From assembly GCA_002389505.1 (NCBI GenBank), contig DGPA01000018.1, positions 1 to 44,949 on the forward strand: a stretch of 44,949 nt of DNA. The letters are read 5' to 3'. Each line of letters starts with the position of its first letter. Position 1 is the stretch's first letter. The notes beneath the pieces were generated by a model. It searched no databases and was not told the origin of the DNA. It saw nothing but the letters and a program-made list of their open reading frames with translations. A program made the position numbers and the translations under genes. This document shows, in pieces, positions 8,013 to 16,261 of this stretch. The stretch comes from Halieaceae bacterium UBA4452. GTDB lineage: Bacteria; Pseudomonadota; Gammaproteobacteria; Pseudomonadales; Halieaceae.

Positions 8013-8025
8013 AAGGCCTCCTTAT
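8011..8025 (-). promoter_or_regulatory. RBS inside a perfect 6-bp inverted repeat
   Basis: ATAAGG and CCTTAT flank a 3-nt centre. On the minus strand this places AGGAGG and the AT of the ATG start at 8012 inside a small hairpin. It could limit translation of the exonuclease fragment, or simply be a palindrome left at a rearrangement edge. Confidence 0.35.
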
Positions 8026-8097
8026 TGTTTGTGTTTATATACCTTTCACCACAATTTTTCGGGCTAAGAACCTCCAACGTTTTTCTTTATCGATATG

Positions 8098-8121
8098 TTT
8101 TATTTCGATACTGAAATAAAA
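8098..8121. repeat. Perfect 9-bp AT-rich inverted repeat
   Basis: TTTTATTTC (8098-8106) and GAAATAAAA (8113-8121) are exact reverse complements around the 6-nt loop GATACT. The dyad lies in a non-coding, AT-rich part of the decayed region. It is too weak to be a strong terminator hairpin; an operator or the remnant of a mobile-element end are possible. Confidence 0.5.
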
Positions 8122-8256
8122 AGCATACGCGCCAAGGAGTATTGGCAATACATGCCAACTGCTTAGCAATTCACGACAACTTCGCGAGTAGATACTGACT
8201 CACACTAGTTTGCTAGACGCCTTTCAGTCGCACACAGTAGCGACTAGAGAGGTGGA

Positions 8257-8373
8257 ATGATGAGCAGAAAGCGATACACCGAAGAATTTAAGATTGAGGC
8301 GGTTAAACAAGTCACTGCGGCAGGTTATCGTGGCACACCATTCGTTCGCGCTTTCGAGTGTCAGAAGGGGTGA
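8257..8373 (+). pseudogene. Truncated IS3-family transposase OrfA start
   Basis: The frame begins MMSRKRYTEEFKIEAVKQVT, which is the classic N-terminus of an IS3-type OrfA (RRRYTxEFKxEAVK, start of the helix-turn-helix domain). Similarity is lost after GYRG and a TGA follows at 38 residues. A good ribosome-binding site (GAGAGGTGG) precedes the tandem ATG codons at 8257 and 8260. Neither the rest of OrfA nor OrfB follows. It is not the same OrfA subtype as the remnant at 716-1006, so it marks a second, independent insertion. Confidence 0.75.
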
Positions 8374-8485
8374 AGCTAGATGCTCGCACGGTAACGCCGG
8401 AGTGAGTAGCTGCTATTCATTTGCTATTCGGGATTTAAGCCTGTGACTAACAGTTTCTTAAATTATTGATAAATAGATGAATTAT

Positions 8486-8559
8486 TGGAGGCTCGGGTCG
8501 GAATCGAACCGGCGTTGACGGATTTGCAATCCGCTGCATGACCACTCTGCCACCGAGCC
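8486..8559 (-). tRNA. tRNA-Cys (GCA)
   Basis: A complete cloverleaf reads on the minus strand. The acceptor stem is GGCTCGG / CCGAGCC, the discriminator base is U and CCA is encoded. The anticodon stem-loop GCGGA-TTGCAAA-TCCGT has anticodon GCA for cysteine. The T-loop is GTTCGATTC. The gene follows pgsA, as in several gammaproteobacteria. Its 3' end faces the decayed accessory region at lower coordinates, the side on which integrases would insert elements. Confidence 0.95.
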
Positions 8560-8629
8560 TCTGGAACGCTTGCTTAGACAATCAGCACACCGCTTTAATG
8601 GGCGCAGATCGAGGTCCGCGCCGGGCGGC

Positions 8630-8659
8630 AGTATACACAGAAGGATTGCGGGTTGCCAA
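8630..8659 (-). promoter_or_regulatory. Predicted sigma-70 promoter of tRNA-Cys
   Basis: On the minus strand TTGGCA (8654-8659) and TATACT (8630-8635) are separated by 18 nt; each matches its consensus in five of six bases. A G+C-rich discriminator follows (GCCGCCCGGCGCGG), typical of stringently controlled stable-RNA promoters. The tRNA 5' end is about 70 nt downstream. The -35 overlaps a 7-bp inverted repeat (AGTTGCT / AGCAACT, 8659-8681). Confidence 0.55.
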
Positions 8660-8793
8660 GTTGCTCGCGTAACCAGCAACTCAAGCGCGTTGATAGTTCC
8701 ATTCGCAACGAAAAGACAGGCGGGTATGGGGGTAAACACTGCCGACCCTCTTGGGCGTATTCACCCTAAAGGCTGCATTCGACTACCCATAAA

Positions 8794-9360
8794 TCAACGA
8801 TCCTGTTCCCTTACCGCGACCGCAAAAGCCTGCAGGTAAATGACCATTGACCATAAAGTCAACGCCACTGCAGCGAGGAGGATGAGCTGCGCAAGCCAAT
8901 AGTAAATGGCTGGCACCGAGTCAGGCAGCAACAGCAGCAGCGCGATAATAGCGACCATTTGAAAGCCGGTTTTCCACTTGCCAAGCCGGGAGACTTTAAG
9001 AGTGGCACTTCGACCCAATTGAGCCATCCATTCTCGTAACGCACTGACCACGATTTCGCGCCCTATGATGACGCAGGCGCACAATGTCATGAGTACGTCG
9101 TCAAAGCGATCTACTAACAGCACCAGCGCCGTTGCTACGATAAGTTTATCGGCCACTGGATCGAGAAACGCGCCAAATGCCGTCATTTGCCCGGCCCGTC
9201 GCGCCAACCAGCCGTCCAGCCAGTCAGTGACTGCTGCGGCTGAAAATAATAACGCCGCGCCCCAGCTTGAAAAAGGCGGCGGTAAATAAAACAGCAGCAC
9301 CATCATCGGGATGGCAGCGACCCGCAACAATGTGAGCAGATTGGGTAAATTAATAGGCAC
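8794..9360 (-). CDS. pgsA: CDP-diacylglycerol--glycerol-3-phosphate 3-phosphatidyltransferase
   Basis: PgsA makes phosphatidylglycerol phosphate from CDP-diacylglycerol and glycerol-3-phosphate, the committed step to phosphatidylglycerol and cardiolipin, in the inner membrane. The protein has 188 residues, the usual length, with several membrane helices. The CDP-alcohol phosphotransferase signature D-x2-D-G-x2-A-R-x8-G-x3-D-x3-D is complete (Asp46, Asp49, Gly50, Ala53, Arg54, Gly63, Asp67, Asp71). The start is GTG with AAGGA upstream. It follows uvrC by 45 bases, the classic uvrC-pgsA pair, and precedes tRNA-Cys. Confidence 0.97.
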   Translation of the reverse strand: MPINLPNLLTLLRVAAIPMMVLLFYLPPPFSSWGAALLFSAAAVTDWLDGWLARRAGQMTAFGAFLDPVADKLIVATALVLLVDRFDDVLMTLCACVIIGREIVVSALREWMAQLGRSATLKVSRLGKWKTGFQMVAIIALLLLLPDSVPAIYYWLAQLILLAAVALTLWSMVIYLQAFAVAVREQDR

Positions 9361-9405
9361 CAGCGCTTTCCTTCTTCAACTCAAACAGTGTCGCATAGTT
9401 TGTGG

Positions 9406-11232
9406 TCAATCACTCACACTGTGTAGATGATCATAGATAGTATGCGCCAACGCTTGGCTCACCCCCGTCACTTTACACAATTCTTCAATGCCAGCGCCGG
9501 CCACACCACTGGCGCTGCCAAAATGGCGTAGCAGTTCTCGACGGCGCTTTGCACCCACTCCAGGAATGGTCTCCAAGGTCGATGTCTTTCGCGCTTTGGA
9601 GCGGCGCGCTCGGTGCCCAGTAATCGCAAATCGATGCGCCTCGTCACGTATTTGCTGGATCAGGTGCAGCGCCGGATTATCGCCCCGCAATTGACTCTCA
9701 CGTCCGGTATCCCCGTCAATCAACGTTTCGAAACCCGCCTTTCGCGTGGTGCCTTTAGCAATGCCCACAACCCTTACTGACGTAATATCAAAGCTCGATA
9801 AGACTGACATCGCTTGACTGACCTGCCCTTTACCACCGTCAATAAACAAAACATCCGGTAACTGACCTTCCCCTCCCGATAAACGTTTGTAGCGTCTTTC
9901 TAATGCCTGCTGCATAGCGGCATAGTCGTCCCCCGGCGTAATGCCCTCGATATTAAATTTCCTGTAATCCGCCTTGCGAGCCCCTGCCCCATCGAACACC
10001 ACACAGGAAGCCACCGTCGCCTCACCCGAGCTGTGACTAATATCAAAGCATTCCATTCGAGAGGGCAAGCTCTCAAGCTTGAGCTCCCTACGAAGAGATT
10101 CGAGTCGGCCTGCTGTGGTGTGTTTGCCATTGACGTGCGCAGCCAAATTGGTCTCTGCGGTCTGCAGGGCGAGTTGTAGCCATCGTGCGCGCGCATCACG
10201 AACATTGTTTCGTACTACCACTTTGCGCCGCGCTTGCTCTGTCAAGGCGAGGGCCAGAACCTCGGCACTTTCTGGCATAGTATTGACAATAATTTCCATC
10301 GGTATGGTCTGGCGCCCCGGCAAGTAAAACTGAGGAAGAAATGCCTCCAATACCTGTTCCGCGGTTTCATCCAACTTGGTCGGCGGATAAAATGTTCGGC
10401 TGCCCAGCACCCTGCCCTCACGAACAAACAGGGCTTGCACACAGGCGCTACCCATTCCTGTGGTGGCAGCGAGGATATCGATGTCTCCGGTGGCACCTTC
10501 AATGCCCTGCACGGATTGCACCTGCTGAAGCTGTGCTAACTGATCTCGACGCTCGGCGGCCTCCTCATAGTTGAGTTCGCCGGCAGCACCCTCCATCTCA
10601 TCAGCCAAGCGATTCATGAGTTCCTGAGATTTGCCCGACAAAAACATGACCGTTTTTTCTACCTGCTCAGCGTAGGCCTCGTCGCTAACCAAGCCGACAC
10701 AGGGTGCCGTGCAGCGGCCAATTTGGTATTGCAGGCATGGCCGTGAGCGGTTTCTGAAGTAGCTATCTTGACACTGGCGAACATTGAGCACTTTTTGCAG
10801 CAAATGCAGGGTTGAGCGGACGGCCCCCGCACCGGGATAAGGGCCAAAATAGTCGCCTTTACGACGCTTAGGCCCTCGGTGAAGTGCTAATCGAGGCCAA
10901 CGATCTTGGCTTGATAAATAAATATAGGGGTAGGACTTATCATCCTTTAGATCAATATTGTAAGGCGGTCTGTTTTCCTTGATGAGGTTATGTTCGAGCA
11001 ACAAGGCGTCGACCTCGGTGCTAGTCACAGTAATTTGAATCTCACTGATGCGATTGACCAAAGCCATTGTCTTGGCCGTGAGCCCGCTGGCGCGAAAATA
11101 ACTGGCGACTCGATTCTTTAGATTTTTTGCTTTGCCTACATACAACAGCTGACCCGCGCTATCGTACATCTGATAAACCCCTGGTCGAGGAGTCAACGTC
11201 TGCAAAAAAGCTTTATGATCAAAAGTAGCCAC
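9406..11232 (-). CDS. uvrC: UvrABC excinuclease subunit C
   Basis: UvrC is the dual-incision nuclease of nucleotide excision repair, acting with UvrA and UvrB. The 608-residue protein has the N-terminal GIY-YIG domain (GVY at 18-20, LLYVGKAKNLKNR at 29-41). Next comes a cysteine cluster (RPCLQYQIGRCTAPC), the UVR motif near 200-235, the RNase H-like C-terminal endonuclease domain (ECFDISHSSG, FIDGGKGQ) and helix-hairpin-helix repeats at the end (IPGVGAKRRRELLRHFG). The start is GTG, 11 bases after the murB stop, so it is probably transcribed with murB rather than with a uvrY regulator as in E. coli. Confidence 0.97.
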   Translation of the reverse strand: MATFDHKAFLQTLTPRPGVYQMYDSAGQLLYVGKAKNLKNRVASYFRASGLTAKTMALVNRISEIQITVTSTEVDALLLEHNLIKENRPPYNIDLKDDKSYPYIYLSSQDRWPRLALHRGPKRRKGDYFGPYPGAGAVRSTLHLLQKVLNVRQCQDSYFRNRSRPCLQYQIGRCTAPCVGLVSDEAYAEQVEKTVMFLSGKSQELMNRLADEMEGAAGELNYEEAAERRDQLAQLQQVQSVQGIEGATGDIDILAATTGMGSACVQALFVREGRVLGSRTFYPPTKLDETAEQVLEAFLPQFYLPGRQTIPMEIIVNTMPESAEVLALALTEQARRKVVVRNNVRDARARWLQLALQTAETNLAAHVNGKHTTAGRLESLRRELKLESLPSRMECFDISHSSGEATVASCVVFDGAGARKADYRKFNIEGITPGDDYAAMQQALERRYKRLSGGEGQLPDVLFIDGGKGQVSQAMSVLSSFDITSVRVVGIAKGTTRKAGFETLIDGDTGRESQLRGDNPALHLIQQIRDEAHRFAITGHRARRSKARKTSTLETIPGVGAKRRRELLRHFGSASGVAGAGIEELCKVTGVSQALAHTIYDHLHSVSD

Positions 11233-11243
11233 AATTTAGCTCG

Positions 11244-12302
11244 TCAATCTGTTGGATTACCGATGATACTAGGCTCCATTTCCAGTGTAATGGCAAACTC
11301 GGCCTCGACTGACGCCACAATAGCCGCGGCCAAGCTCAGTACGTCCTCGGTATGCCCGCAATCGTGATTCACCATCACTAATGCATGTTGACTATAGATG
11401 CCTATACCCGTTTGCCCGGTAGCCTCGCGCCAGCCCAACTGATCAATCATCCACCCAGCGGATAGCTTAACCCTATCACTTGCCGTCGGATACTGGGGCA
11501 TTTCAGGCCACTCTCGACGCACATGCTGCGCCTGTTCTGAGGACACCGAGGGGTTTTTGAAGAAGCTGCCGACATTTGGAAGTATCTCAGGATCCGGCAA
11601 TTTGCTTCTTCGCAACGCAACCACTGCATCAAAAACATTGCTCGGGGTAGGCGTCGTGTCGACTAAGGCGCGGGCAAGTTCAGGGTAGTTCAGGATGGAC
11701 TCAGCACTGCGATCGAGCATGAAGTCCACCGATAGGATAATAAACCGTTTGCCGTCTGTAGACTTAAACCGACTGTCACGATAAGCGAACTGACAATCCT
11801 GTGGAGATAGGTTCGACACCTCGCCGTTGGTTAGATCACACACTCGCAGGCCGCGAATTCGACTCGCCACCTCCACCCCATAAGCGCCGATGTTCTGTAC
11901 CGGCGCCGCACCCACCGTACCGGGAATTAAGGCCAGGTTTTCAAGGCCATATAATCCCTGCTCGATCGTCCAACTGACAAATACATGCCAGTTTTCACCT
12001 GCTGCTGCGCGTACAGTCAGTTTGCACCCATCATCATGGAGAAGTTTGAGGCCTAACGTGGCGATTTGAATCACCAGCCCTCTCACAAAGGGATGCGCTA
12101 CGGTGTTACTTCCCTCTCCCACCACGGTGACCGGCAGGTCTCGGGATGTCGCCCAAACTATGCCCTCAAACAGTTGCTGCTCGTTGTCCACCCGCAAAAA
12201 ATACTCAGCGTGCGCGGGCAATCGCAAGCCATTCAAGTGGGCAATAGACACCTTCGGCTTAGGGTCGACCACGTTATTGCTCAATAAGCCGTCGAACACC
12301 AT
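11244..12302 (-). CDS. murB: UDP-N-acetylenolpyruvoylglucosamine reductase
   Basis: MurB reduces UDP-GlcNAc-enolpyruvate to UDP-MurNAc with NADPH and FAD, in the cytoplasm, for peptidoglycan synthesis. The 352-residue protein is of the long type I form. Visible are the FAD-binding VVGEGSN segment, IPGTVGAAPVQNIGAYG, FAYRDSRFK (catalytic-site Tyr/Arg), NVGSFFKNP (proton-donor Ser) and a C-terminal Glu in ITLEMEPSIIG. The ATG at 12302 lies inside kdsB, overlapping it by 29 bases, with no clear ribosome-binding site. A GTG at 12272 just past the kdsB stop would give a protein 10 residues shorter. Start choice is uncertain. Confidence 0.93.
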   Translation of the reverse strand: MVFDGLLSNNVVDPKPKVSIAHLNGLRLPAHAEYFLRVDNEQQLFEGIVWATSRDLPVTVVGEGSNTVAHPFVRGLVIQIATLGLKLLHDDGCKLTVRAAAGENWHVFVSWTIEQGLYGLENLALIPGTVGAAPVQNIGAYGVEVASRIRGLRVCDLTNGEVSNLSPQDCQFAYRDSRFKSTDGKRFIILSVDFMLDRSAESILNYPELARALVDTTPTPSNVFDAVVALRRSKLPDPEILPNVGSFFKNPSVSSEQAQHVRREWPEMPQYPTASDRVKLSAGWMIDQLGWREATGQTGIGIYSQHALVMVNHDCGHTEDVLSLAAAIVASVEAEFAITLEMEPSIIGNPTD

Positions 12303-13020
12303 CAAGATCGGCTTGGGTATCTACACCTATAGGCGATGATGCCTCCGCGGCTACAACCCGTATGGTTTGCCCATGGGAAAGTGCACGCAGCTGTTCAAGT
12401 TTTTCAAGCTGCTCAATGGCAGAGGGTTGCCAAGTAATATAGCGCCGCAAGAAGCCGCATCGGTAGGCATATAAACCCACGTGTCGACGGGCAGTAGCCA
12501 GTATGTGTTGCTCACAAACCGCGCCATCCCGGGGAAAGGGAATGGCTGCCCGAGAGAAGTACAATGCCCGCCCCTCGTCAGACGCAACGACTTTTACCAC
12601 TGCCGGATTCGAGAGCTCGTCAATAGAAGAGATAGGTTCAGACAGGGTGGCCATCGCAGCATCAGGATGACTCAACAGCTCACGGGCAACCTGATCAATG
12701 TTTACTGAAGGCATAAGGGGTTCATCACCCTGTAAATTCACAAGCACGTCGTCATCATGCCAGCCCCGCTGACTCACCACTTCCGCCACCCTGTCGGTTC
12801 CTGAGTCGTGATCACTCCGAGTCATCACGACGTCAGCGCCATAATCGCGCATGACCGAGGCAATGGTCTCGTTATCGGTCGCAATAATCACCTCGCTAGC
12901 ATCACTTTCCCTAGCACGGCACCACACCCAATACACCATTGGGTGGCCGGCAATATCGATCAATGCCTTTCCGGGTAAGCGCGTAGAATCTAGGCGAGTG
13001 GGGATTACGACTCGGTACAT
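12274..13020 (-). CDS. kdsB: 3-deoxy-manno-octulosonate cytidylyltransferase
   Basis: KdsB activates Kdo as CMP-Kdo for the inner core of lipopolysaccharide, in the cytoplasm. The 248-residue protein has the signature PTRLDSTRLPGKAL at the N-terminus, ATDNE and LQGDEPLM nucleotide-binding elements, and the FSRAAIPFPRD motif. Length is normal. It overlaps lpxK by 16 bases upstream and murB downstream, so it belongs to the same tight operon. The small Trm112-like gene found between lpxK and kdsB in Pseudomonas, and the phosphatase gene between kdsB and murB, are absent. Confidence 0.97.
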   Translation of the reverse strand: MYRVVIPTRLDSTRLPGKALIDIAGHPMVYWVWCRARESDASEVIIATDNETIASVMRDYGADVVMTRSDHDSGTDRVAEVVSQRGWHDDDVLVNLQGDEPLMPSVNIDQVARELLSHPDAAMATLSEPISSIDELSNPAVVKVVASDEGRALYFSRAAIPFPRDGAVCEQHILATARRHVGLYAYRCGFLRRYITWQPSAIEQLEKLEQLRALSHGQTIRVVAAEASSPIGVDTQADLDGVRRLIEQ

Positions 13021-14033
13021 AGGCCCTCGTTGTCGTCTAAAAATAGCGATAGCAACTTCGTCAGCAGTGACTCGGGTAGGCTCGCGTCAATAGTCAGCAC
13101 CCAGACACGCTCATCGACTACAGTACCCAATTTGATGGCATCTTTTTCTGTCATAATAATCACCTCATCGGCGATGGCATCGAGATCTTTCTTTGTCAGG
13201 GCATAGTGATCCCCAAACGCATAGTTATTACTTTGGATGCCCATTGAACGTATTGAATCGAAAAACTGATCTGGTTGTCCAATTCCCGTCACCGCCGCAA
13301 TACTGCTCACCGTTTGCCAGCGAGTCCGCGCCTCTGCCGCGGCTAGTACTTGTCGAGACTGTCTATGCTGCAAACCACGAATAGTATAATGGAAACCACT
13401 GTCAACCCCCTTGCCATTACGCTCGAGAATCCAGTCAACCGTATCGAGACGATCTGGCGCTTCTCGCAAGGGTCCCATGGGTAACAGCTGGCCATTTCCC
13501 AAGCCTCTCGCTGCATCCAACACCGCTATTTCAAACTCTCTGTGCATGCGGTAATGCTGCAGGCCATCATCGGACAAAATAATATTGGGCTTCGACTGCT
13601 CGGCAAGGCGCACCGCAGCCACCCGATCGGGCCCGACAACGACGGTGCAGTGACAGCGCAGATAGATTACTAACGGTTCATCACCTACCACTGAGGCCGG
13701 CGACTTCTCGTCAATGACTTGAGCTTGGCCGCTAATCTGCCCACCATACCCTCTGCTGACGACCGCGACGGTAAGGCCGTGTCTGCGAAGGGCATCAACC
13801 AGTGCAATGATAAGGGGCGTCTTACCGGTTCCACCCACGGTGATACCACCCACTACAACGACTGGAACCGACCCCACAGCCGGGGGATGATTGATAAATC
13901 GCTGGCGTCTGTTTGCCACGACCTTGCGCACAATGAGTGTCAGTGGCCACAGCAACCACAACCAGCCCGCCCCGGTGTACCAAGCGCTGGTAACAAAAGC
14001 CTCAAGGCGCTGCTTGAAATTAACCCGACTCAC
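13005..14033 (-). CDS. lpxK: Tetraacyldisaccharide 4'-kinase
   Basis: LpxK phosphorylates the 4' position of the tetraacyldisaccharide lipid A precursor at the inner-membrane face. The 342-residue protein has an N-terminal membrane-associated helix (WLWLLWPLTLIV) and the P-loop GGITVGGTGKTPL (about residues 62-74). The typical segments VVSRGYGG, VGDEPL and LSDDGLQHY follow. It starts at GTG, overlapping the msbA stop by 14 bases, as in the msbA-lpxK pair of enterics. The next gene, kdsB, overlaps its end. Confidence 0.97.
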   Translation of the reverse strand: MSRVNFKQRLEAFVTSAWYTGAGWLWLLWPLTLIVRKVVANRRQRFINHPPAVGSVPVVVVGGITVGGTGKTPLIIALVDALRRHGLTVAVVSRGYGGQISGQAQVIDEKSPASVVGDEPLVIYLRCHCTVVVGPDRVAAVRLAEQSKPNIILSDDGLQHYRMHREFEIAVLDAARGLGNGQLLPMGPLREAPDRLDTVDWILERNGKGVDSGFHYTIRGLQHRQSRQVLAAAEARTRWQTVSSIAAVTGIGQPDQFFDSIRSMGIQSNNYAFGDHYALTKKDLDAIADEVIIMTEKDAIKLGTVVDERVWVLTIDASLPESLLTKLLSLFLDDNEGLCTES

Positions 14034-15834
14034 CTAAGCCCTGCCGGTAAAGGTTTGCATACAGTCCCGCCTGGCTGAGAAGCTCAGTATGGCTGCCAAT
14101 AGCATCGATACGGCCTTCATCAAGGACAATGACTCGATCAGCTTTTTCAATGGTCGACAGACGATGGGCGATGACCAGCGTGGTCCGATCCCGGGTAATG
14201 TCTTCGAGCGCCTGTTGAATCTGGGTTTCAGCTTCGGTGTCCAAAGCCGATGTCGCTTCATCTAAGACCAAGATTGGCGCATCTTTTAACAGCGCTCTGG
14301 CAATAGCAATCCGCTGGCGTTGACCACCCGATAGCCCACTGCCGTCGTCGCCTAAATAACTGTCTAAGCCTGCGGGTAATTGTTCAATAAAGCTCATCGC
14401 TTGCGCACGAATACAGGCTTCTCGCAGGGCATCAGTAGAGGCTGACGCCAAGTCACCGAAAGCGATATTGTTCCGTATGGTATCGCTGAACAACTGAATT
14501 GACTGAGAGACAACAGCGATCTGGCGACGATAACTGGCTAGTTCATAGCGGTGAATAGCCTCACCATCGAGGCTGATAGTGCCCGAGCTCGGCTCGTGAA
14601 AACGCTGAAGTAGCTGTATCAGCGTTGATTTACCACTCCCGGAGCGGCCCACCAGGGCTACGGTTTCACCAGCGGTAATGGTGAGATTTACACCCTCTAG
14701 AGCCAGCTCTGAGCTCTGTGGGTAACAAAAAGATATATCCTTGAGGACAATGTCACCCCTCGCTCGACCAATCCGCAGCGTACCCGTGTCCATTTCGGGT
14801 TGGGTATCGATCTGTAAAAACACATCTTCCGCGGCAGCCAAACCCCGCTGAACAACGCTTTGTATACCACTCAGAGTTCGAATGGGCTTGCCAAGTAGTG
14901 CCGCCGCGGTAATAAAGGCAACCAAAGAACCCGCGGAAAACCCCGCCAGAATGGTTGGGTCAAGTGCGAACCAAAATAAAATACCTAGGGCCAACGCCAA
15001 CAGCGTTTGAATGACGGGGGTCGATACAGCTTGCACGAAAGCGAGCTTTAAACTCTGATTGCGGTTAAAGCGACTAACTTCCTCAAAGCGCTCACTTTGT
15101 TGCTGTTGCGCCCCGTAGCTTCTAATGGTGTCAACGGCGCCAAGGGTCTCATGACTCACTTGGGTGACGGACCCCATCGAATCTTGTATGCGTTGGCTGT
15201 AGCGACGAAAATGCCGGCCAACAATAGCCACCACCAGAGCAATAGCGGGAGCCACGGCAAAAAAGACAAGGCTCAAGCGCCAATTTAAGTAGAGCATGTA
15301 ACTGACGAGGGCCAGAATGGTGAGCCCTTCGCGCAACATAGTCTTGAGTGCGTCGCTCGCTGCCGCCGATACCTGCTCAACATTGAACGTCAACTTGCTG
15401 ACCAGTCCACCCGTCGTGTGCTGGTCATAGTAGCGCTTGGGCAGGTGGAGCAGACGATCAAAGAGTTGAGTGCGCAGCGTATGGACGACCGAACGGGCAA
15501 CCACATTCATGTAATAATTGCCGACAAAGAAACCTAGCGCCCGCCCCAACGATAACACTACCGCCGCGATCGGAACGGCAATGCGCGCATAATCAAGCGC
15601 CGTTTGATGGGTGTTCGGCCATATGGCATGGGCAGCACTCTCGACAATGCCCACCGAGTGTTCCTTCGATTCGCCCAGCGAATCAAGCAAAAATTGCAGC
15701 AAATCTGCCAGCAGTACATTACCGGCGGAATACACCAAGAACCCAACAATACTGACGCTGAAAGCTACACTGTAAGGCCCGATGTAAGCGAGTAGCCTGC
15801 GGTAGAGAAGCCAGTCACCGTGCTTATTGTCCAT
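14020..15834 (-). CDS. msbA: Lipid A export ATP-binding/permease protein MsbA
   Basis: MsbA is a homodimeric ABC exporter that flips lipid A-core across the inner membrane. The 604-residue half-transporter has six membrane helices in its first about 320 residues. The ATPase domain carries the Walker A GRSGSGKST, the signature LSGGQRQR, Walker B ILVLDEATSALD and the H-loop IAHRLST. Its ATG overlaps the exbD end by 11 bases. Placement directly before lpxK supports the lipid A role over a general multidrug exporter. Confidence 0.95.
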   Translation of the reverse strand: MDNKHGDWLLYRRLLAYIGPYSVAFSVSIVGFLVYSAGNVLLADLLQFLLDSLGESKEHSVGIVESAAHAIWPNTHQTALDYARIAVPIAAVVLSLGRALGFFVGNYYMNVVARSVVHTLRTQLFDRLLHLPKRYYDQHTTGGLVSKLTFNVEQVSAAASDALKTMLREGLTILALVSYMLYLNWRLSLVFFAVAPAIALVVAIVGRHFRRYSQRIQDSMGSVTQVSHETLGAVDTIRSYGAQQQQSERFEEVSRFNRNQSLKLAFVQAVSTPVIQTLLALALGILFWFALDPTILAGFSAGSLVAFITAAALLGKPIRTLSGIQSVVQRGLAAAEDVFLQIDTQPEMDTGTLRIGRARGDIVLKDISFCYPQSSELALEGVNLTITAGETVALVGRSGSGKSTLIQLLQRFHEPSSGTISLDGEAIHRYELASYRRQIAVVSQSIQLFSDTIRNNIAFGDLASASTDALREACIRAQAMSFIEQLPAGLDSYLGDDGSGLSGGQRQRIAIARALLKDAPILVLDEATSALDTEAETQIQQALEDITRDRTTLVIAHRLSTIEKADRVIVLDEGRIDAIGSHTELLSQAGLYANLYRQGLGESG

Positions 15835-16261
15835 CGTCGAGCTCCGGCTCAGGCTGCAAACTTTGTGCAGCTATACTCAGCCGCTGAAAACCAAGAGTAT
15901 GGGCTGCATCAAGCGCCGTCACCACATGACGATGGGCCGCATTACCGTCCGCAGCAATGGTCAGGGGCAGATCACGCCGTTGACCTGCCTGCTGCCGTAG
16001 CGCTGTGCGGACTGCCTGCGCGGTTGAATCAACCCGCTCACCATTGAGCCGAAATTGGCCATCGGCACTGATCATAAGATTTAATTGCCGCGGACTGTTC
16101 GAAGCAGGAGAACCATCCGCTTGGGGAAGATTGACCGCCAACTGGGTTTCTGAGGTAAAGCTGGTTGAGACCATAAAAAAAATCAATAGTAAAAAAACCA
16201 CATCAATCAACGGTGTCAGGTTGAGCGCAAGCTCATCTTTACGCTGTCGTCGAAATTTCAA
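15824..16261 (-). CDS. exbD: ExbD/TolR-family proton-channel accessory protein
   Basis: This 145-residue protein has one N-terminal membrane helix with the conserved Asp20 in LTPLIDVVFLLLIFFMVS, used in proton transfer, and a periplasmic domain. It partners the ExbB-like channel encoded just upstream to power a TonB- or Tol-like system. The start appears to be TTG, overlapping the exbB stop by 4 bases (TTGA), with GGA a few bases upstream. No tonB or tolA gene is in the window, so its energised partner is unknown. Its position in an LPS/envelope operon matches Pseudomonas. Confidence 0.9.
   Translation of the reverse strand: MKFRRQRKDELALNLTPLIDVVFLLLIFFMVSTSFTSETQLAVNLPQADGSPASNSPRQLNLMISADGQFRLNGERVDSTAQAVRTALRQQAGQRRDLPLTIAADGNAAHRHVVTALDAAHTLGFQRLSIAAQSLQPEPELDDGQ

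Noticed and set aside
8411..8429. Direct repeat TGCTATTC with 11-base period before tRNA-Cys
   Set aside because: Only two copies in AT-rich DNA; not enough to call iterons or an attachment site.
8482..8739. 85-codon minus-strand frame across tRNA-Cys
   Set aside because: It is read through the tRNA gene and its promoter and has no protein features.
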